64,000 bases of DNA from Paraescarpia echinospica (Eukaryota > Annelida > Polychaeta > Sabellida > Siboglinidae). The notes beneath the pieces are model-generated. The model was not told the DNA's origin and ran no database searches. It worked only from the letters and a program-made list of their open reading frames with translations. Shown here in pieces: positions 47,100 through 59,460 of the stretch (positions are counted from its first letter, which is position 1; every line of letters begins with the position of its first letter). The position numbers and the translations under genes were made by a program. Location: the NCBI GenBank assembly GCA_020002185.1, contig CM034541.1:51134562-51198561 (forward strand). The letters run 5' to 3'.

Positions 47100-50009
47100 A
47101 ACCTAGAAATATGCTATCCTATGAACTTTTCTCTGTTGATTTGTACTCATATAGGGTCCTAGAACAAATTGAGCTTGGTTGCCCAAACAGCAACTTTGGG
47201 CAACTCTGGTAATTAGCATAAATCCAAGATGGCGACGATATCTTGAAAATTTAACTTTTGAACCATTTGTCCTAGAATAATGTATAATACCTCTTTTAAG
47301 GGGTGTTGGGGTGCGTAGAATCCATTTCTGAAATTATTAATATTATTTGTTCAGTTCAAGGTCAAGATCAGATGCTGAAGGTCACGTGAAGGTCAAATTT
47401 GACCTCTCGGTGGACAATGAATGGAAACTCCTACTAAATTATATTTTAGTTTATTCATGCACATAAATGGATAATCTTACCATATTTGTTCGTGAGAAAA
47501 AACATTAATCAGTCATATTTGAAACACGTAATCACATATGTTACACGTAGTGTATAATGCAAATATTATTATGAACATTAGCATTCATATTTTTTGTGAG
47601 GGAAGTTCTTGAATTAAGTAATCATGTACGAAAGTCATTGTAGGGAAGCAACAAGGATTGATATCCATAACTATAGATAAAAGATAGTTTTACCCAATGC
47701 TAAGTTATAAGCGTAAGGTTTACGATGTCTTACTAACTGCAGATATCGCCTAATAATCTTCACATTTTATCTACTTCCACTCATCAGCCAGGTAATCCGG
47801 ATCAGCAAGACCATCCTCAATGTCCTCCTGCTGAAATTAATGTGGCTGATTCGATTGTGCTTGGAGAAAAGATGGAGAGCAAGTACATCGCTAGTCTTCC
47901 CAATGGGTTCTACGATCCTATCAGTAGTCCCATCAAGACGATGGACGTTCTAAAAAAGCAAGACAAAGTCAGCGGCGGCAGATGGAGCTTGGGCCTCTGT
48001 TCAACTACGAGCTGTGTGCAATACCTCTATCGCTTAGCGACGAGCATGGTTGTTTCCGCAAAGCCAAATCGGGGCTGGTCAAGCGTCTGGGTGTGCCCGA
48101 GATCTCGCCAACAGCTGCGGAAATTGTCATCGTGGATGTTCAGCAGCTGGTACTGAGAAAATCATTGTCTTCGACAAGTACCAAGATGTATCTGCCAAGG
48201 ATCACGAGATAATACGGCGGGCTGGTGAAGTTACCCTCATCTACGAGCTCTCAATCACCAGACTTCTGTCCAAGAGAGATGCAATCATGAAGAGCAAGAA
48301 CAACAAGCGGAGCTAGGCGAGCGTGTTGTTTACCTTCAGTGCAGGAGAGAATATAACGATGGAGAATCGTGACGATGGTGCGTTTGATCATGATGAGGCG
48401 GTCATCACCACGATCTCCTATGCCATTAAGACTGCCAAATCTGACAAAAGCGTGATCCGTGTACTTAGCGACGACACAGACGTGTTTGTCCTACTGTTCT
48501 ATTGGGTGTATCGGGAGGAGCTGGAGTATAAAGTGGAGATGGAGCGGTGGGAATGGACAGTGCTGGGTATCAATGCCACCTGCGATAACCTAGAGCCACA
48601 GTGTCTGCAGGTGCTTGGCATGCACGCCCTCAGAGGGTTCGACACGGCTTCATATCCGTATGCCAAAGGCAAGATCAACGCACTAAACACTTTGCTCACT
48701 GGGGACTTCCCAGGTTTGAATGGTGTGCTGGGGGAGGTGGGCAGCACACAGGCGGATCTGATGGAGACGGCGAAAACCTTCATTATCGTTCTGTGTGGTC
48801 AGCCACCGGGGACATCCATGGAGTCTGCCGGCTTCGCACTCTTCACCAAGAAGAAGAAACAACTCTCAACGTCAAGGCTCTGCCTCCAACATCCAACAAC
48901 CTGTTCCTGCACGTGCTGCGGGTTCATCTGCAGGTCATGCTGTGGAAAACGGCAGACCAACAAGCTCCACCCGATGAATCAGCCGATATAACTCACTTCT
49001 GGTGGAAGATGGCATCCCCTCTTCTGTCATTGCTCAGGGTGACCTAGGTCCACCACACCTGGGTGATGAGATGCATTGTGAGTGTAGGGAACAGGGCAAG
49101 CAGTGCAGAACGGAGGTTTATGGCTGCGACAAAGAACACCTTTCGTGCACGCCATACTGCAACTGCTCTGGGGAAGAGGGCTGCTGTAATCCGTATACTA
49201 TGACAGAAGAGGCCCAGGGTGGAGACGAGGAGGATGTCGAGATGGAGGATGCTGAGGATGATGATTTTGAGGATGATAGTGTAGAGGATGATGATGTAGA
49301 TGAGGAGGGTGAAGGCTATGAGTATATTGAGGATGGTCTTGCTGATCCTGATTACCTGGATGATGAGTGGGAGTAGATAAAAGGTGAAGATTATTAGGTA
49401 ATTTCTGCAGTTTGTAAGATAGCGTAAACCTTACGCTTATAGCATAGCATTATGTAAAACTATCTTTCATATATAATTATGGATATAAATCCTTGTAACA
49501 TCCCTATAATGACTTTCATACATGATTACTTAATGCAAGAATTTCCCTCACAAAGAAATATGAATGCCATTGTTCATAATTATATTTGCTCTATACCCTA
49601 CGTGCAACATATGTTACTACGTGTTTCAAATATGATTGATTAATGTTTTTTCTAACGAGGATGAATAAACTAAATTATAATAAGTAGAAGTAGAAGTTTT
49701 CATTCATTGTCCACCGAGAGGTCAAATTTGACCTTCTCCTGACCTTCAGCATCTGATCGTGACCGTGAACAGAACAAATAACACCAGAAATGGATTCTAC
49801 GCACCCCAACAAGAGGTGTTATACATCATTCTACGACAAGTGGTTCAAAAGTACAATTTTCAAGATATCGACCAGTCGCCATCTTGGATTCATGCAAATT
49901 ACCATAGTTGCCCAAAGTTGCTGTTTGGGCAACCAAGCTGAATTTATTCTAAGACGCCATATGAGTACAAATCAACAAAAAAGTTCACAGGATATAACAT
50001 TTCTAGGTT
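47100..50009. mobile_element. 2.9-kb inverted-arm element inserted in the CR1 LINE
   Basis: The left arm (47100-~47825) and right arm (~49320-50009) are inverted copies of each other, about 0.7 kb, with indels. Outer ends read AACCTAGAAAT and its complement ATTTCTAGGTT. Landmarks in both arms are 'ttgcccaaacagcaactttg', 'gaggtcaaatttgacc' and 'gcgtaaggtttacg'. CR1 sequence lies on both sides (ERMWLQTR on the left, TLRPDCLWYTDD on the right), so the whole unit interrupts the LINE. The central part is a broken gene (47842-49376). A target duplication could not be identified. Confidence 0.82.
47842..49376 (+). pseudogene. Fragment of a large uncharacterised metazoan family (DDTD motif, Cys-rich and acidic tail)
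   Basis: Four frames must be chained: EKMESKYIASLPNGFYDPI; LFNYELCAIPLSLSDEHG and KRLGVPEISP; EKIIVFDKYQDVSAKDHEII, then across a TAG at 48314 to DHDEAVITTISYAIKTA, IRVLSDDTDVFVLLFYWVYR and LGMHALRGFDTASYPYAKGK; NVKALPPTSNNLFLHVLRVH. The last frame has a Cys-rich segment (CECREQGKQC ... LSCTPYCNCSGEEGCCNP) and an Asp/Glu-rich tail ending PDYLDDEWE. I recognise it as a family of long, multicopy, unnamed proteins in invertebrate genomes. SDDTDVFVLL resembles the acidic core of PIN/FEN-like nucleases (inference). This copy lacks its N-terminal part, which stops at the left arm, and has at least four frame changes. It is not expected to be functional. Confidence 0.8.
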
Positions 50010-50574
50010 GGCTATTGAATATAATATATGACTGTCAATTGGACTATCATCAGTGTACCACAGACAGTCCGGTCGCAATGTTATGGTCGTGTTCCGCAGT
50101 AGGGCATGTTTGTCAACAAGCCGACGTAAACCATTGTTGTATGTGGTAACCACGTCACTAACGGATGCGTCACTGTTTATGTCATATAACAAAGAGATAC
50201 AATGTCACGTTTGAAACCGGGAAGACGTATCTGACGCAATCGCCGAAAAACTATCTCTGTACGCATTCAAACAGGCTTTGTGGCTTTTACACAGAACTTG
50301 ATGGCCATATGATCACCGGATGGATTGCCATGTGGTCATATAAACACGGGTAATATGCACTGTTGTTTCGACGAAAGATAACTACATTCAGGAGGTGACC
50401 TTTATTGTGCGTGGCATCTGTAATTAATTGGTTCAGGCCCCGGACATGGCCGTGCGTCAGGATCTGATATAATGTCAAGATGGTTGTTCAGATCGCCGGT
50501 AATAACGATGTTATGCGGGTCCAGCATCACGGTGTCCAAATATGCTGACCACTGCTCGAAGAAAACAGAGTTTT
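50010..50574 (-). mobile_element. CR1-type LINE, endonuclease half
   Basis: Minus strand: WSAYLDTVMLDPHNIVITGD followed by LNNHLDIISDPDAR is the GDxNxH block of the apurinic endonuclease. After a slip comes GLNQLITDATHNKGHLLNVV, corresponding to the family TH..GHTLD(L/V)V. Then DVVTTYNNGLRRLVDKHALL and TLRPDCLWYTDD, where the inverted-arm element cuts in. It continues the RT half at 44575-47099. Confidence 0.85.
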
Positions 50575-51010
50575 CAATAATAATAACAACAACAATAACA
50601 ACAGTAATAACAACAACATTAGCAGCAACAACAGCAGCAGCAACAGCAACAACAGCTACAGCAGCAGTAGCAGCAACAACAACAACAGCTACAGCAGCAG
50701 CAGCAGCAACAACAACAACAGCTACAGCAGCAGCAACAACAACAACAGCTACAGCAGCAGCAGCAGCAACAACAGCAACAGATACAGCAGCAGTAGCAGC
50801 AACAACAACAACAGCTACAGCAGCAGCAACAACAATAACAGCTACAGCAGAAGTAGCAGCAACAACAACAACAGCTACAGCAGATGTAGCAGCAACAACA
50901 ACAACAGCTACAGCAGCAGCAGCAGCAACAACAACAACAGCTACAGCAGCAGTAGCAGCAACAACAACAGCTACAGCAGCAGCAGCAGCAACAACAGCAA
51001 CAATAACATC
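50575..51010. repeat. CAA/CAG/CTA trinucleotide tract within the CR1
   Basis: About 430 bp of (acaacaacaacagctacagcagcag)-type motifs in a roughly 60-75 bp pattern. It sits exactly upstream of the endonuclease block, so it replaces or expands coding sequence. The resulting Thr/Ala, Val/Ala and Cys frames are by-products. Confidence 0.95.
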
Positions 51011-51340
51011 CATAAAAACATAAACCACTTCTGAAAACTATCTTGTACATTGGCTATATGGAACGTCTGGAGCAGTTGAACATAAGAAAGCTTGTTCGTG
51101 ATTTGTGTAGCCGTAAGTAGGTCGTTCAGCAAAAACGTGGCGGCAGAACCTAGACGGCCAGTGATAAAAAATGAGAAGTGCAGAGATAACTTATCTGCAC
51201 TTCTCCGGAAACGACAGTTGCTCCGTGATATAATGGTCAAGTTACATACTGTAGCACGAGTACTTACGTACGCTCGCTGGCAGTCCACCAAACAGGCTAC
51301 ATAACAAGATTTAACAATCCAATGCAAGTGAACAATGAAG
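51011..51340 (-). mobile_element. Probable 5' part of the same CR1 LINE
   Basis: Minus strand: SAATFLLNDLLTATQITNKL followed by SYVQLLQTFH. This loosely resembles the start of CR1 ORF2 (NKxxxLxDLI). Placement next to the trinucleotide tract supports it, but similarity is thin. Confidence 0.4.
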
Positions 51341-52560
51341 GCTTGGCCACTGGCAATTACCATAAATTATATGAAGATTATAGACTCATTCGACAATCCT
51401 CTGAATCCCAAATTGTGATAATGATATTTTCACAATCGTATTGTCTGTTGTTATGCCTACATACTTGTATTTATCTCTAGTGGCCTAGATACTGACCTCT
51501 CGTCATACGTTTCCTGATGTAAGGGATGTATTAAACTGTCCAAATCCCGACATGTTATTTGTAGAGAGGATCTATATATTGTATATGCAGGTCCGTCTCA
51601 ATTTCTGGAAATTCACAAATATGTGGCTGAATTGTCGTAACGAAGATGTTTGGCCTGTTGAAGATGATCTTATCCTGTTTGCGCCGTTTGTTGGCAGTTC
51701 CTCTCAATCCGAGGTCATCTTATCTTCTTACTGGCTTGCAGGCCCTATTTCAACTGGAATACGACGCATTTAAAATAATATAGTACTTTGGCGTTTATCC
51801 AAAATATGCTCTAAATGCTGGTCCTTGGAGTACCACTTATCACCTGCAAATGCACTTGTTTGCGGCAAACGTACCCTTTTTGTAATCGAAACCGTCTTTC
51901 TGTCTTCATTGAGGCGTTGTGCACAAGGAAGTATGGGGTGGATCCCAAAGACTGATGGGAGATTAATTGGCCACACAAACAGGTGGGAGATGGGAGGTAG
52001 AAACCCCCGCCTCACCCCCTCGTTATAAACACCATGTTAAAGTACTTCCACAGAAATAGCAATTAAATTGCAGAGTTCAGCATTCTAAGCAACTTTATCG
52101 CTACCCTGACTGACCTACTACAGCATTGCAAGTAGAGTGAGGAAGGGGTTAAAAAGCTTAAATCGTAGACGAGTAAATCGAGGCCAGCCTCACTCAGGAT
52201 TTTCATGGAAAAAATAGAACAACTCTTACAATTCCCGAAGTATGGTGAAACGGTATCACAAACACGTCAAGGTCTTGTCACATGAGGGCAAATAACAACT
52301 AGACATAAACTGGTTTTGCACACAACATACGCGGGCATAAACCGGTCCAAATGACGGGATTCCGCCGTGACACCGATGTCCTTGACCTCCTTGACCAAAG
52401 AATGAGTTATCCACTTGACCCACTGAACTAAATCGTTAATCATTTCACAACGGATGTCTTGACCGATGGTTCTTTAATGGGGACGGCGGTTACACCCAGT
52501 ACAGTCATCAAGTTTTGCAAGCCCTCTTATGACATACGCGTCGGAAAGTGTTCAATATTC
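51341..52560. other. Intergenic, no gene recognised
   Basis: Short open frames only (longest 81 codons); no family recognised on either strand. Confidence 0.55.
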
Positions 52561-52562
52561 GG

Positions 52563-52775
52563 AGTGCTGACGCTCATACAAACCCTCCAACTGCACCCAC
52601 TTTGAGGCTCTACACAAGATTTCAACTATACCCACAGTGAGGCTCCCAAAATTTCCAACTACACCCCTTCAGCTTAAACAAAACTCCAACTACACCCGCC
52701 TTCAGGCTCTCCAAAACTCCAACTGCAGTAGCCTTGGCACTTACCAAAACATAAAACTGCGCCCCTTTCCCAAAT
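52563..52775. repeat. Degenerate relatives of the 23-bp minisatellite element, locus 3
   Basis: Inverted relative to the other loci: 'ccaactgcacccactttgag', 'ccaactacacccgccttcag' and 'aactccaactgcag' alternate with 'gaggctc' at about 35-45 bp spacing. The pattern matches the less regular flank of locus 2 (35465-35600). Confidence 0.6.
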
Positions 52776-53335
52776 AGTGGGGGGGGGGGGGCTAATCATG
52801 TTGACGATTCCCAAGATAATTATGATGAGGCCATTTACTGTAATTTTATTGAAAGGAACCACCACAATGCGTCTGTTTTCTCATCGGAAGCCTGAATAGA
52901 TCAAGAAAGTATTATGTGCATCGATGTACAACAAACCTTTCTCTTATGCTTAGTTTGCTTCTTTCTTTGAATAGTTATAGTTGTGTCCTCGCGTATCCTC
53001 CTTCTTGCAGATGGTGTATGGAGTAATGTTACCAATATATATCATACTACGTAAGTGGCTTATACACCAAAAGGTGATTGTTCTTTAGTGATTTAGCTAT
53101 CACATTATTGCGACATATGTCGTACGTGTAAGGTATACTGTTGCATAGTACGCTAATAATTATTAGTTGAATTATTTTAATATATACTGCTATGACATAA
53201 CACAGAGATACACACACAAAACAGGTAAGCGCTCTATTTTTGGTAATACTGAATAGGCTAAGTGGAAAACCTCATCGCTGAAGAAATCAGGTTGATTTTC
53301 TGAGGGAGGAAGAAGAGCAGCGGAATAGATGGTCA

Positions 53336-53470
53336 AAAAATGTAAAGGTAAGTTCTTATATAGCGCAGTATCCAGACCTCAGGACTGCTCAAAGCGCTTT
53401 ACACATTACTCCCTGGCAGACCTGTTCCATCGAACACCATCTCGACTTCTTTGGGAACCATGGTCAACCT
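53336..53470 (-). mobile_element. SINE body/tail copy, inverted
   Basis: The minus strand reads GTCGAGATGGTGTTCGAT, 'ggtctgccagggagtaa', AAAGCGCTTTGAGCA and CTATATAAGAACTTACCTTT, matching the 3' half of the SINE at 34941-35258. The tRNA-like head is absent. Confidence 0.8.
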
Positions 53471-53694
53471 TTGAATTTTGTGCGAACAATACACGCAGCA
53501 CCAACATTACGTTTACTGAGCCTCCATATATTTCAAAAAGATTTTTGATAGAGTAGCACAAGTTGCTCTGTGCAATTATGAGAACGTACAACATCGGCTG
53601 TAGTTTTATTCATGTCTACATAATTATGCGATGACCAACAGCGTTGTTCTTTTTAACAGTATCATAACGGATTGGTCCTATGTCATTGTTATGG

Positions 53695-53795
53695 GGTGCA
53701 GTCGGGGGTGTTTGATGTGACTCAAGAAGGTGCAATGGAATGTTCTGTTGAGCCTACGGGGGTGCAGTTGGATATTTTTGATCCTACAGTTGCTT
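53695..53795. repeat. Degenerate 23-bp-family units, locus 4
   Basis: 'ggggtgcagtcgggggtgtt', 'gagcctacgggggtgcagtt' and 'ggatatttttgatcc' resemble the irregular units flanking locus 2. Low copy number, diverged. Confidence 0.5.
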
Positions 53796-53799
53796 GTTG

Positions 53800-56700
53800 A
53801 AAAACACATCCACCCACGAATCAACCACGTTACGGGCCTACACAGCCAAGCGATAAATCAAAACGATTGGCAAAGGTGAAGACAAGTTGTGAGAGGTATG
53901 GAAAAGACCACGAGCGGCTACGGGAGAGGTTGGGTGGTGGTGAATGGTATATGATGATAACTAGACGCTGTGTAGTATAAACACTGCGCCTCTACTGGGC
54001 TATTGCCTTCCACGCTACAACAGCTGGGCAGGCAGTCACCGGCCCTCGCTTGCAGCGGCTTATCGTATCGCATGTCCACGGAGAGAGGGCTCGCTGGTCG
54101 TCTTTCTACGTATGATATTATGTACAGTTGTATTCTATTTATATATGTGGTGGTGTGTTGCGGACGATGGTTGATCGCAGCTTCGTAAACAGCCTTTGTC
54201 AGCGGCAGCCTGTTTAGAGTATCCAGCTGTTAAAGTCGGGGCAGAAAGTGATTTGGCCACGATCTAGTTCATGAACTACTGGAATAGAAAAACATACGTG
54301 AATCGAACAGCTACATTTTGGCTCGTTCGGTAGTTATACATATATCATGTCTACTGCAATTTTTACCACAATCTCGTTCTACACACTGTCTAATTATATA
54401 ATTATGTCACCACCCTAATATTTATGGCTCACGGTAGTACCTTACGTAGTATTATAAAATCTAGTTTGGGCCCGCAGTTTCTTATAATAGTTGTGTGCTA
54501 TATCGAATACGCGTCAATGTAAGAATGTACTGCAAACAAGACAGTAATAATAACTAAATAAATGAAGAATTACTGTTTAAAATGAAGCTGCTTTAGACAC
54601 AATTATAATGGTAGGAATTCTACCTCGTAAAATATAAGTTTCTACTATCCCCGCAAGAATCAAATTTGACATTAAATGTACTAACACATAACATAATTGG
54701 ATTAAGTTCGAAAACGTTTAAAATTATACAGTGCACTGCCACGAGACTTGGGGGGTCAATGTAACTGGAAATGTTAATTAATTAGTACGCGGACCTTGAC
54801 CTCTGTACCGTATGTAAATATCGGCAACTGGGAACGACCCTTTACATTATGTAACGTTTCGGTTAAAAACTTAATTTGTTTCTTGAAGAGGTTCTCCAAC
54901 TTTGAATGAAAGATTGTGTTTAAAATTTAACATGTTAGATAAAGCTACTTTTTATGTTTTGGTGTTGAGGATGCATTGGCGTCAGAATATGGTGAATATC
55001 TGTTCCAACAATGTGACTATGGCAGCGTGCGACATAAGGTTGAAAATGTCAAGAACCAACGGGGCATGTAAGCTGAAAATGTTGCGTGCCTGACACAAGA
55101 TCTGGAGGCGCAACAGTCCCGGCAGTCAGACCCTTGGAAATGGGCCCCCGTTTAGGTACAATAAGCTGAAGTTACGCCGACGCAGCGACGAACAATTCCC
55201 GTCTTCCGATTCACCAGTCGAGCCGATCGAGACAGCGGAGAAGCTGAAAAGTTACTACGGCGCGGCAACGAAGAATATTCTACACCATTTGGTTCGGCCA
55301 CCAGTGTGGAGGTTTTCGTGCCTCCCCTCCCTGAAGCGTGCCTCCCCTCCCTGAAGCGTGCCTCCCCTCCCTGAAGCGTGCCTCCCCTCCCTGAAGCGTG
55401 CCTCCCCTCCCTGAAGCGTGACTTGTGGCAAATGCGGGCCCTATGCCGACGGACGATTCACAGGCACGCAGTTACGTCGAACGCTGAGTCATTGCAGTGA
55501 CCTTTCTTGGACATTGTGGTGTTGAAAACAACAGGAGGAACCTTCGTGCAACTCATCCACGTACATGATTGGTCGGATGTGCAGCTGGAAAGACTTGTCA
55601 GGCGAATTTGCAAACAGTGTAGATCTTAAGTGAAAACGGGGTTGGGGCTAGGATTAGGTTGAAGGTACTTTTTACAAGTTTGACATTATATATTTACATG
55701 CATTTGTACTTGGAGAGGTGGCACAAGACGAGCCCCGAAACAACACGCGTGCATAATGTAGGCCTACAGTGTAACCACGATGGACACCATCAAACTGCGC
55801 AGAGCCTACATATGCCAAAGGGATTAACGTTAGCATGACTAATATCAGAAGGAGAGTTATATGTCTATCCTGTTCGGCGCGGAGCTTTACGGAAATTGGG
55901 AACTATACGAACACGATGCTACCGTAGCAGCTCGACTAGTTTCGTTCGTTTCTATTATCCACGACCGCTTGACGGTACAACTGTGTGAAAGAAACAATAC
56001 AACATTTCTTTGGTTTCCAATTTTATTACTTTAGGAAATGGTACATCGAATGACGAAATAGACACTGTCATCAATCAACCAGTCATTTACGTTAGATAAA
56101 ATATATTATCCGGTTAAAACGACTGACAGTTGAAGACGGCGGGTAAGCCATGGAAGGAATCTGCAAGCCGGCCACCCAACCTCAAAACTCCTGTCGGGAA
56201 TGGAGGAGGTGTGATTTTCCATACGGTGTTTCATCAGCGAAACGAGTTTACTCTCCTCCGTTACCTAAATAAATTATAATGATCCCAACCTGTTAATACC
56301 TTACTATTTAACGTCCGATAATTATGAATAATGTCAGTCCCTATATAAAGCTAAACCGCAGCTTCGTTAACTTGAACGTTCTGGCGTCTTATCTCTTCCG
56401 GTCGAAGTTTGCGAACAATTCTTCCTCAAGTTCCTGTCGCCGTGTCGCACGCGTTGTAAAGCGTGTAATCCACATCTCGAAATAATTACTGCAACAACAA
56501 ATACGCGTTGTAATAATATTGTTATTAATAGTAAGAAGAAGACGAAGGAAAGGAAGAAACTGCGGCGGATCCACTTCGACTTCGTACAGTTGTCAGGTAG
56601 AAAATGGCAATGACGTCATCACCAATTGTTGATGCCAAGACAGGTCTCGACAGCGTAGTGCGCAACTTCTTGGCAATGTCGTGCCCGTATAGGCCCCCTA

Positions 56701-57100
56701 GGCTGCGCATGCGCTAATTCCATGTTGTAAGATCGACCAGCGACCAATAGAGTAACAAAGCTTTAATTAGTAACTGACAATTCGCATTTGTAAATACAAG
56801 TTAAAAGTCGACCCAATGACTGCTACGTATGCTGACATAAAATGATGAACGTATATGTAGCCTAAAGGCGATGTCCAACCGAACATCAATCAGATGAAAA
56901 CAGATGAACTCGTAAATTATTTAGGTGTCATTCCAACAAACGTTGCTCTCTATACAGAATGTTTCAAATAAGGTGTTCTTTGAGGTTTCTTTTTCGTGAA
57001 TTTGCACCACGCACACCCCAAACGTCACGTCAATAGCCGTGATCTGCTTCTGTAATGTACTCACATACAACATATGCAGTGGGACCTGCAGATTCCGATT
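53800..57100. other. Intergenic, one 20-bp array, otherwise nothing recognised
   Basis: At 55318-55418 there are five perfect copies of the 20-bp unit cgtgcctcccctccctgaag. Around 55190-55310 a frame without stops (SDSPVEPIETAEKLKSYYG) runs into the array but I cannot assign it. No other structure found. Confidence 0.6.
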
Positions 57101-57109
57101 CATAATCAG

Positions 57110-57305
57110 AGGTTAGTTTTCAAAACAGCATCCATCGTTGGTCTTTACCGTAGATGCTGTGGCAGCGAGTTCCATTGTGTCGGGTGCTAGCACAGCGAAC
57201 GACCTGTCATTCCAATGTCACCTTGCTTGAAGTACGCGAAATAGATTGCGTTCGCTGGAACTCAGCGACCTGAAGACGGTGTCTTCCTGAACAATCGCCG
57301 TTGGC
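57110..57305 (-). mobile_element. L2/CR1-like LINE C-terminal remnant
   Basis: The minus strand, with slips, reads RSLSSSERNLFRVLQAR, NDRSFAVLAP and WNSLPQHLR. This is the classic LINE tail (RSLRSS...GDRSFAVAAPxLWNSLPxxLR). Dead and short. Confidence 0.65.
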
Positions 57306-59185
57306 AGGACAATTGTTTAACGGTCAATGACACATCGTCAGAACATTGTAACGGATTTAGAACATTGTCTCAATAATTTCGGTTACAGATATCTATCGGA
57401 TACCGACTTACAAGACTGTCTTAAGTTGACCAGACAATAAAATGATTCCGGTCAATGTCACAAAGTCAACTGGTGGTGAAGGACGCTTTCTAAACTATAT
57501 TTATGGACACCTCTAAAGGCATATTGTGAACTATTCATAGTTGAGATTAAGATTAGCTTAAACGCGCTAATCCGAATGAGGGCTATTTTTAATAATCGGT
57601 ATTTTGTATAATGCCAATGACATTTTACTGATCCTTAATCATTACCAAACGAACACATATAGTTATTCTCATATTCATCCTTCTATAAAATTGTATACCA
57701 TTACTTATTGGAGAATATATTTGACAATTCTTCGAATTTTTTTTAACAACCTTTATGAAAGGTACATGAACTTTCTTATTCTGTATTTTCCTGTTAGCAG
57801 AACTCGCATAATTCGTGTTTAGTTTTATACAGGGGGTTACGCAATTTGTGTTACTAATCTATTGTATCAATACGAATCCCTGTAGCTACTGAAGTGTAAT
57901 CCTTTACACCAACTCTCCATGGTCGAATGCACTTGACCTGACTTGTTTGAACGAAGAAACACTTCCAGCTGTATTAAGTCGAATTACTACATACACTCTC
58001 TTTCTAAGCTATGTTTGACAAAGGTCGCAGGGGTTAAATCATAACTAATTTCTCGGTTGATGGTTGTGTAAGCATAATTGTAGATACAGTAATCATTCAA
58101 TTAGAAACGTAACGACATCGTTCGACATAATTCGTTGTTGTAATATTGCCAACGAAATTATCAAGATAGGTCAAAATAACACTAACATGTAACTCGTATA
58201 GTACTGTCACAAACGTGCAAGCTTATCACAACAACTGGTTGGCTGTCTACGGTGTTAAAACTACCTCCACAATTAATTTAATTCAGCGGGAATCAGCTAC
58301 GCCATTATTTAATTATGATATGAGCCGAGCAAAAAATGTACCAAAGGATTTAATAAAAAAACCTAAATAATACATTTACCAAAAAAATTAGTATATCGTA
58401 ATCGATTTGGTGCGAAATTAATTTGAAACAAGACGAGCGAAAACTCGAATTGTGAAGGCAACTTTAATTATACTATACATAATAAACACAATGCCTGTGG
58501 TTATGGAAGAAGAAATTAACTAACTGCCTATTTTAGGTAGGTCCGCAAGTGACTTAATAAATATATATTTTTTTTATATGATGTAGGGTACGCTCTGCCA
58601 ATTTCACAGTAGAAAATGTTATTGTGGTTTAACCTGAACTTTAACTGAAGTGTCGATGTCAACCGTAGTAAGCCCACGGCCATTAAGCGGCTCTGAGGCA
58701 TGATGAGGCGATGACGCCAGTTAGCCCACAACCTTTGAGCGGCTCTGAAGCATGACGAGGCGATGACGCCAGAAAGCAAAACAAAATACTCGTGCAGACG
58801 CAGGGTCTAGACAGTGACAACGTCACACGTTTCATATAACACGATCATTGTTGAATTAAAGACAATCAGAGGTGCCGAGTTTTGTTCCCAAATTCTAAGG
58901 TATACTTACTTAATTCTTGTTCATTTTCTGTTGCATTTTTAAACATAAGAAATTAATTTGGCGATATAGTTAGATTCAAAATAAGTCGGTGTAATCCTTA
59001 GCCTTGAAACTCAAGTTTGGCGCTAGAGTGTGGCTCAAAAATAGAAGATCGGTAGTTTTTATAAACAGAGATGAAATGCAGTAGTCCTATCGCCAAAGCG
59101 GTAGACTTGGCACACTTGTACTTTATTTACCTAACACGAATACACTCAGGAATGGTCGCATAACTTCGCATATAGTCAAAAGAGT
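57306..59185. other. Intergenic, no gene recognised
   Basis: AT-rich. A ~56-bp unit is duplicated in tandem at 58668-58778 (each copy with 'agcggctctga' and 'gaggcgatgacgccag'). Nothing else recognised. Confidence 0.6.
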
Positions 59186-59189
59186 AAAA

Positions 59190-59460
59190 CATGTAAAGGT
59201 AAGTTCTTATATTGCGCAGTATACAGGCCTTACGACTGCCCAAAGCACTTTAAACTGTTCAATCGAACACCTTCTCGACTTCTATGGGAAGCATTCTTCC
59301 ACGCTAAAACTACTTCGCGAAGACTATATATACACAAATATCATTTGGACTATTACCGGTATATATTAATACAGCTGGGTGAACCGGGGAGATGTGAAAT
59401 GGACGTTATGCGTTTCGCACTGGTTGGTTCAACCCCCACCCCGCAATAGGCGCAGCAGGG
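59190..59460 (-). mobile_element. SINE copy, inverted, diverged
   Basis: The minus strand has GTTCACCCAGCTGTAT, 'gatatttgtgtatata', AGTCGAGAAGGTGTTCGAT and ATATAAGAACTTACCTTTAC in the same order as in 34941-35258. The region where the head should be has a GGGGTTGAACC string that could be the eroded B box. Confidence 0.75.

Noticed and set aside
50402..51050. Thr/Ala, Val/Ala and Cys-rich frames of 143-208 codons
   Set aside because: Simple triplet repeat in all frames; only the non-repetitive end (LDPHNIVITGD) is real, and it is part of the CR1 endonuclease.
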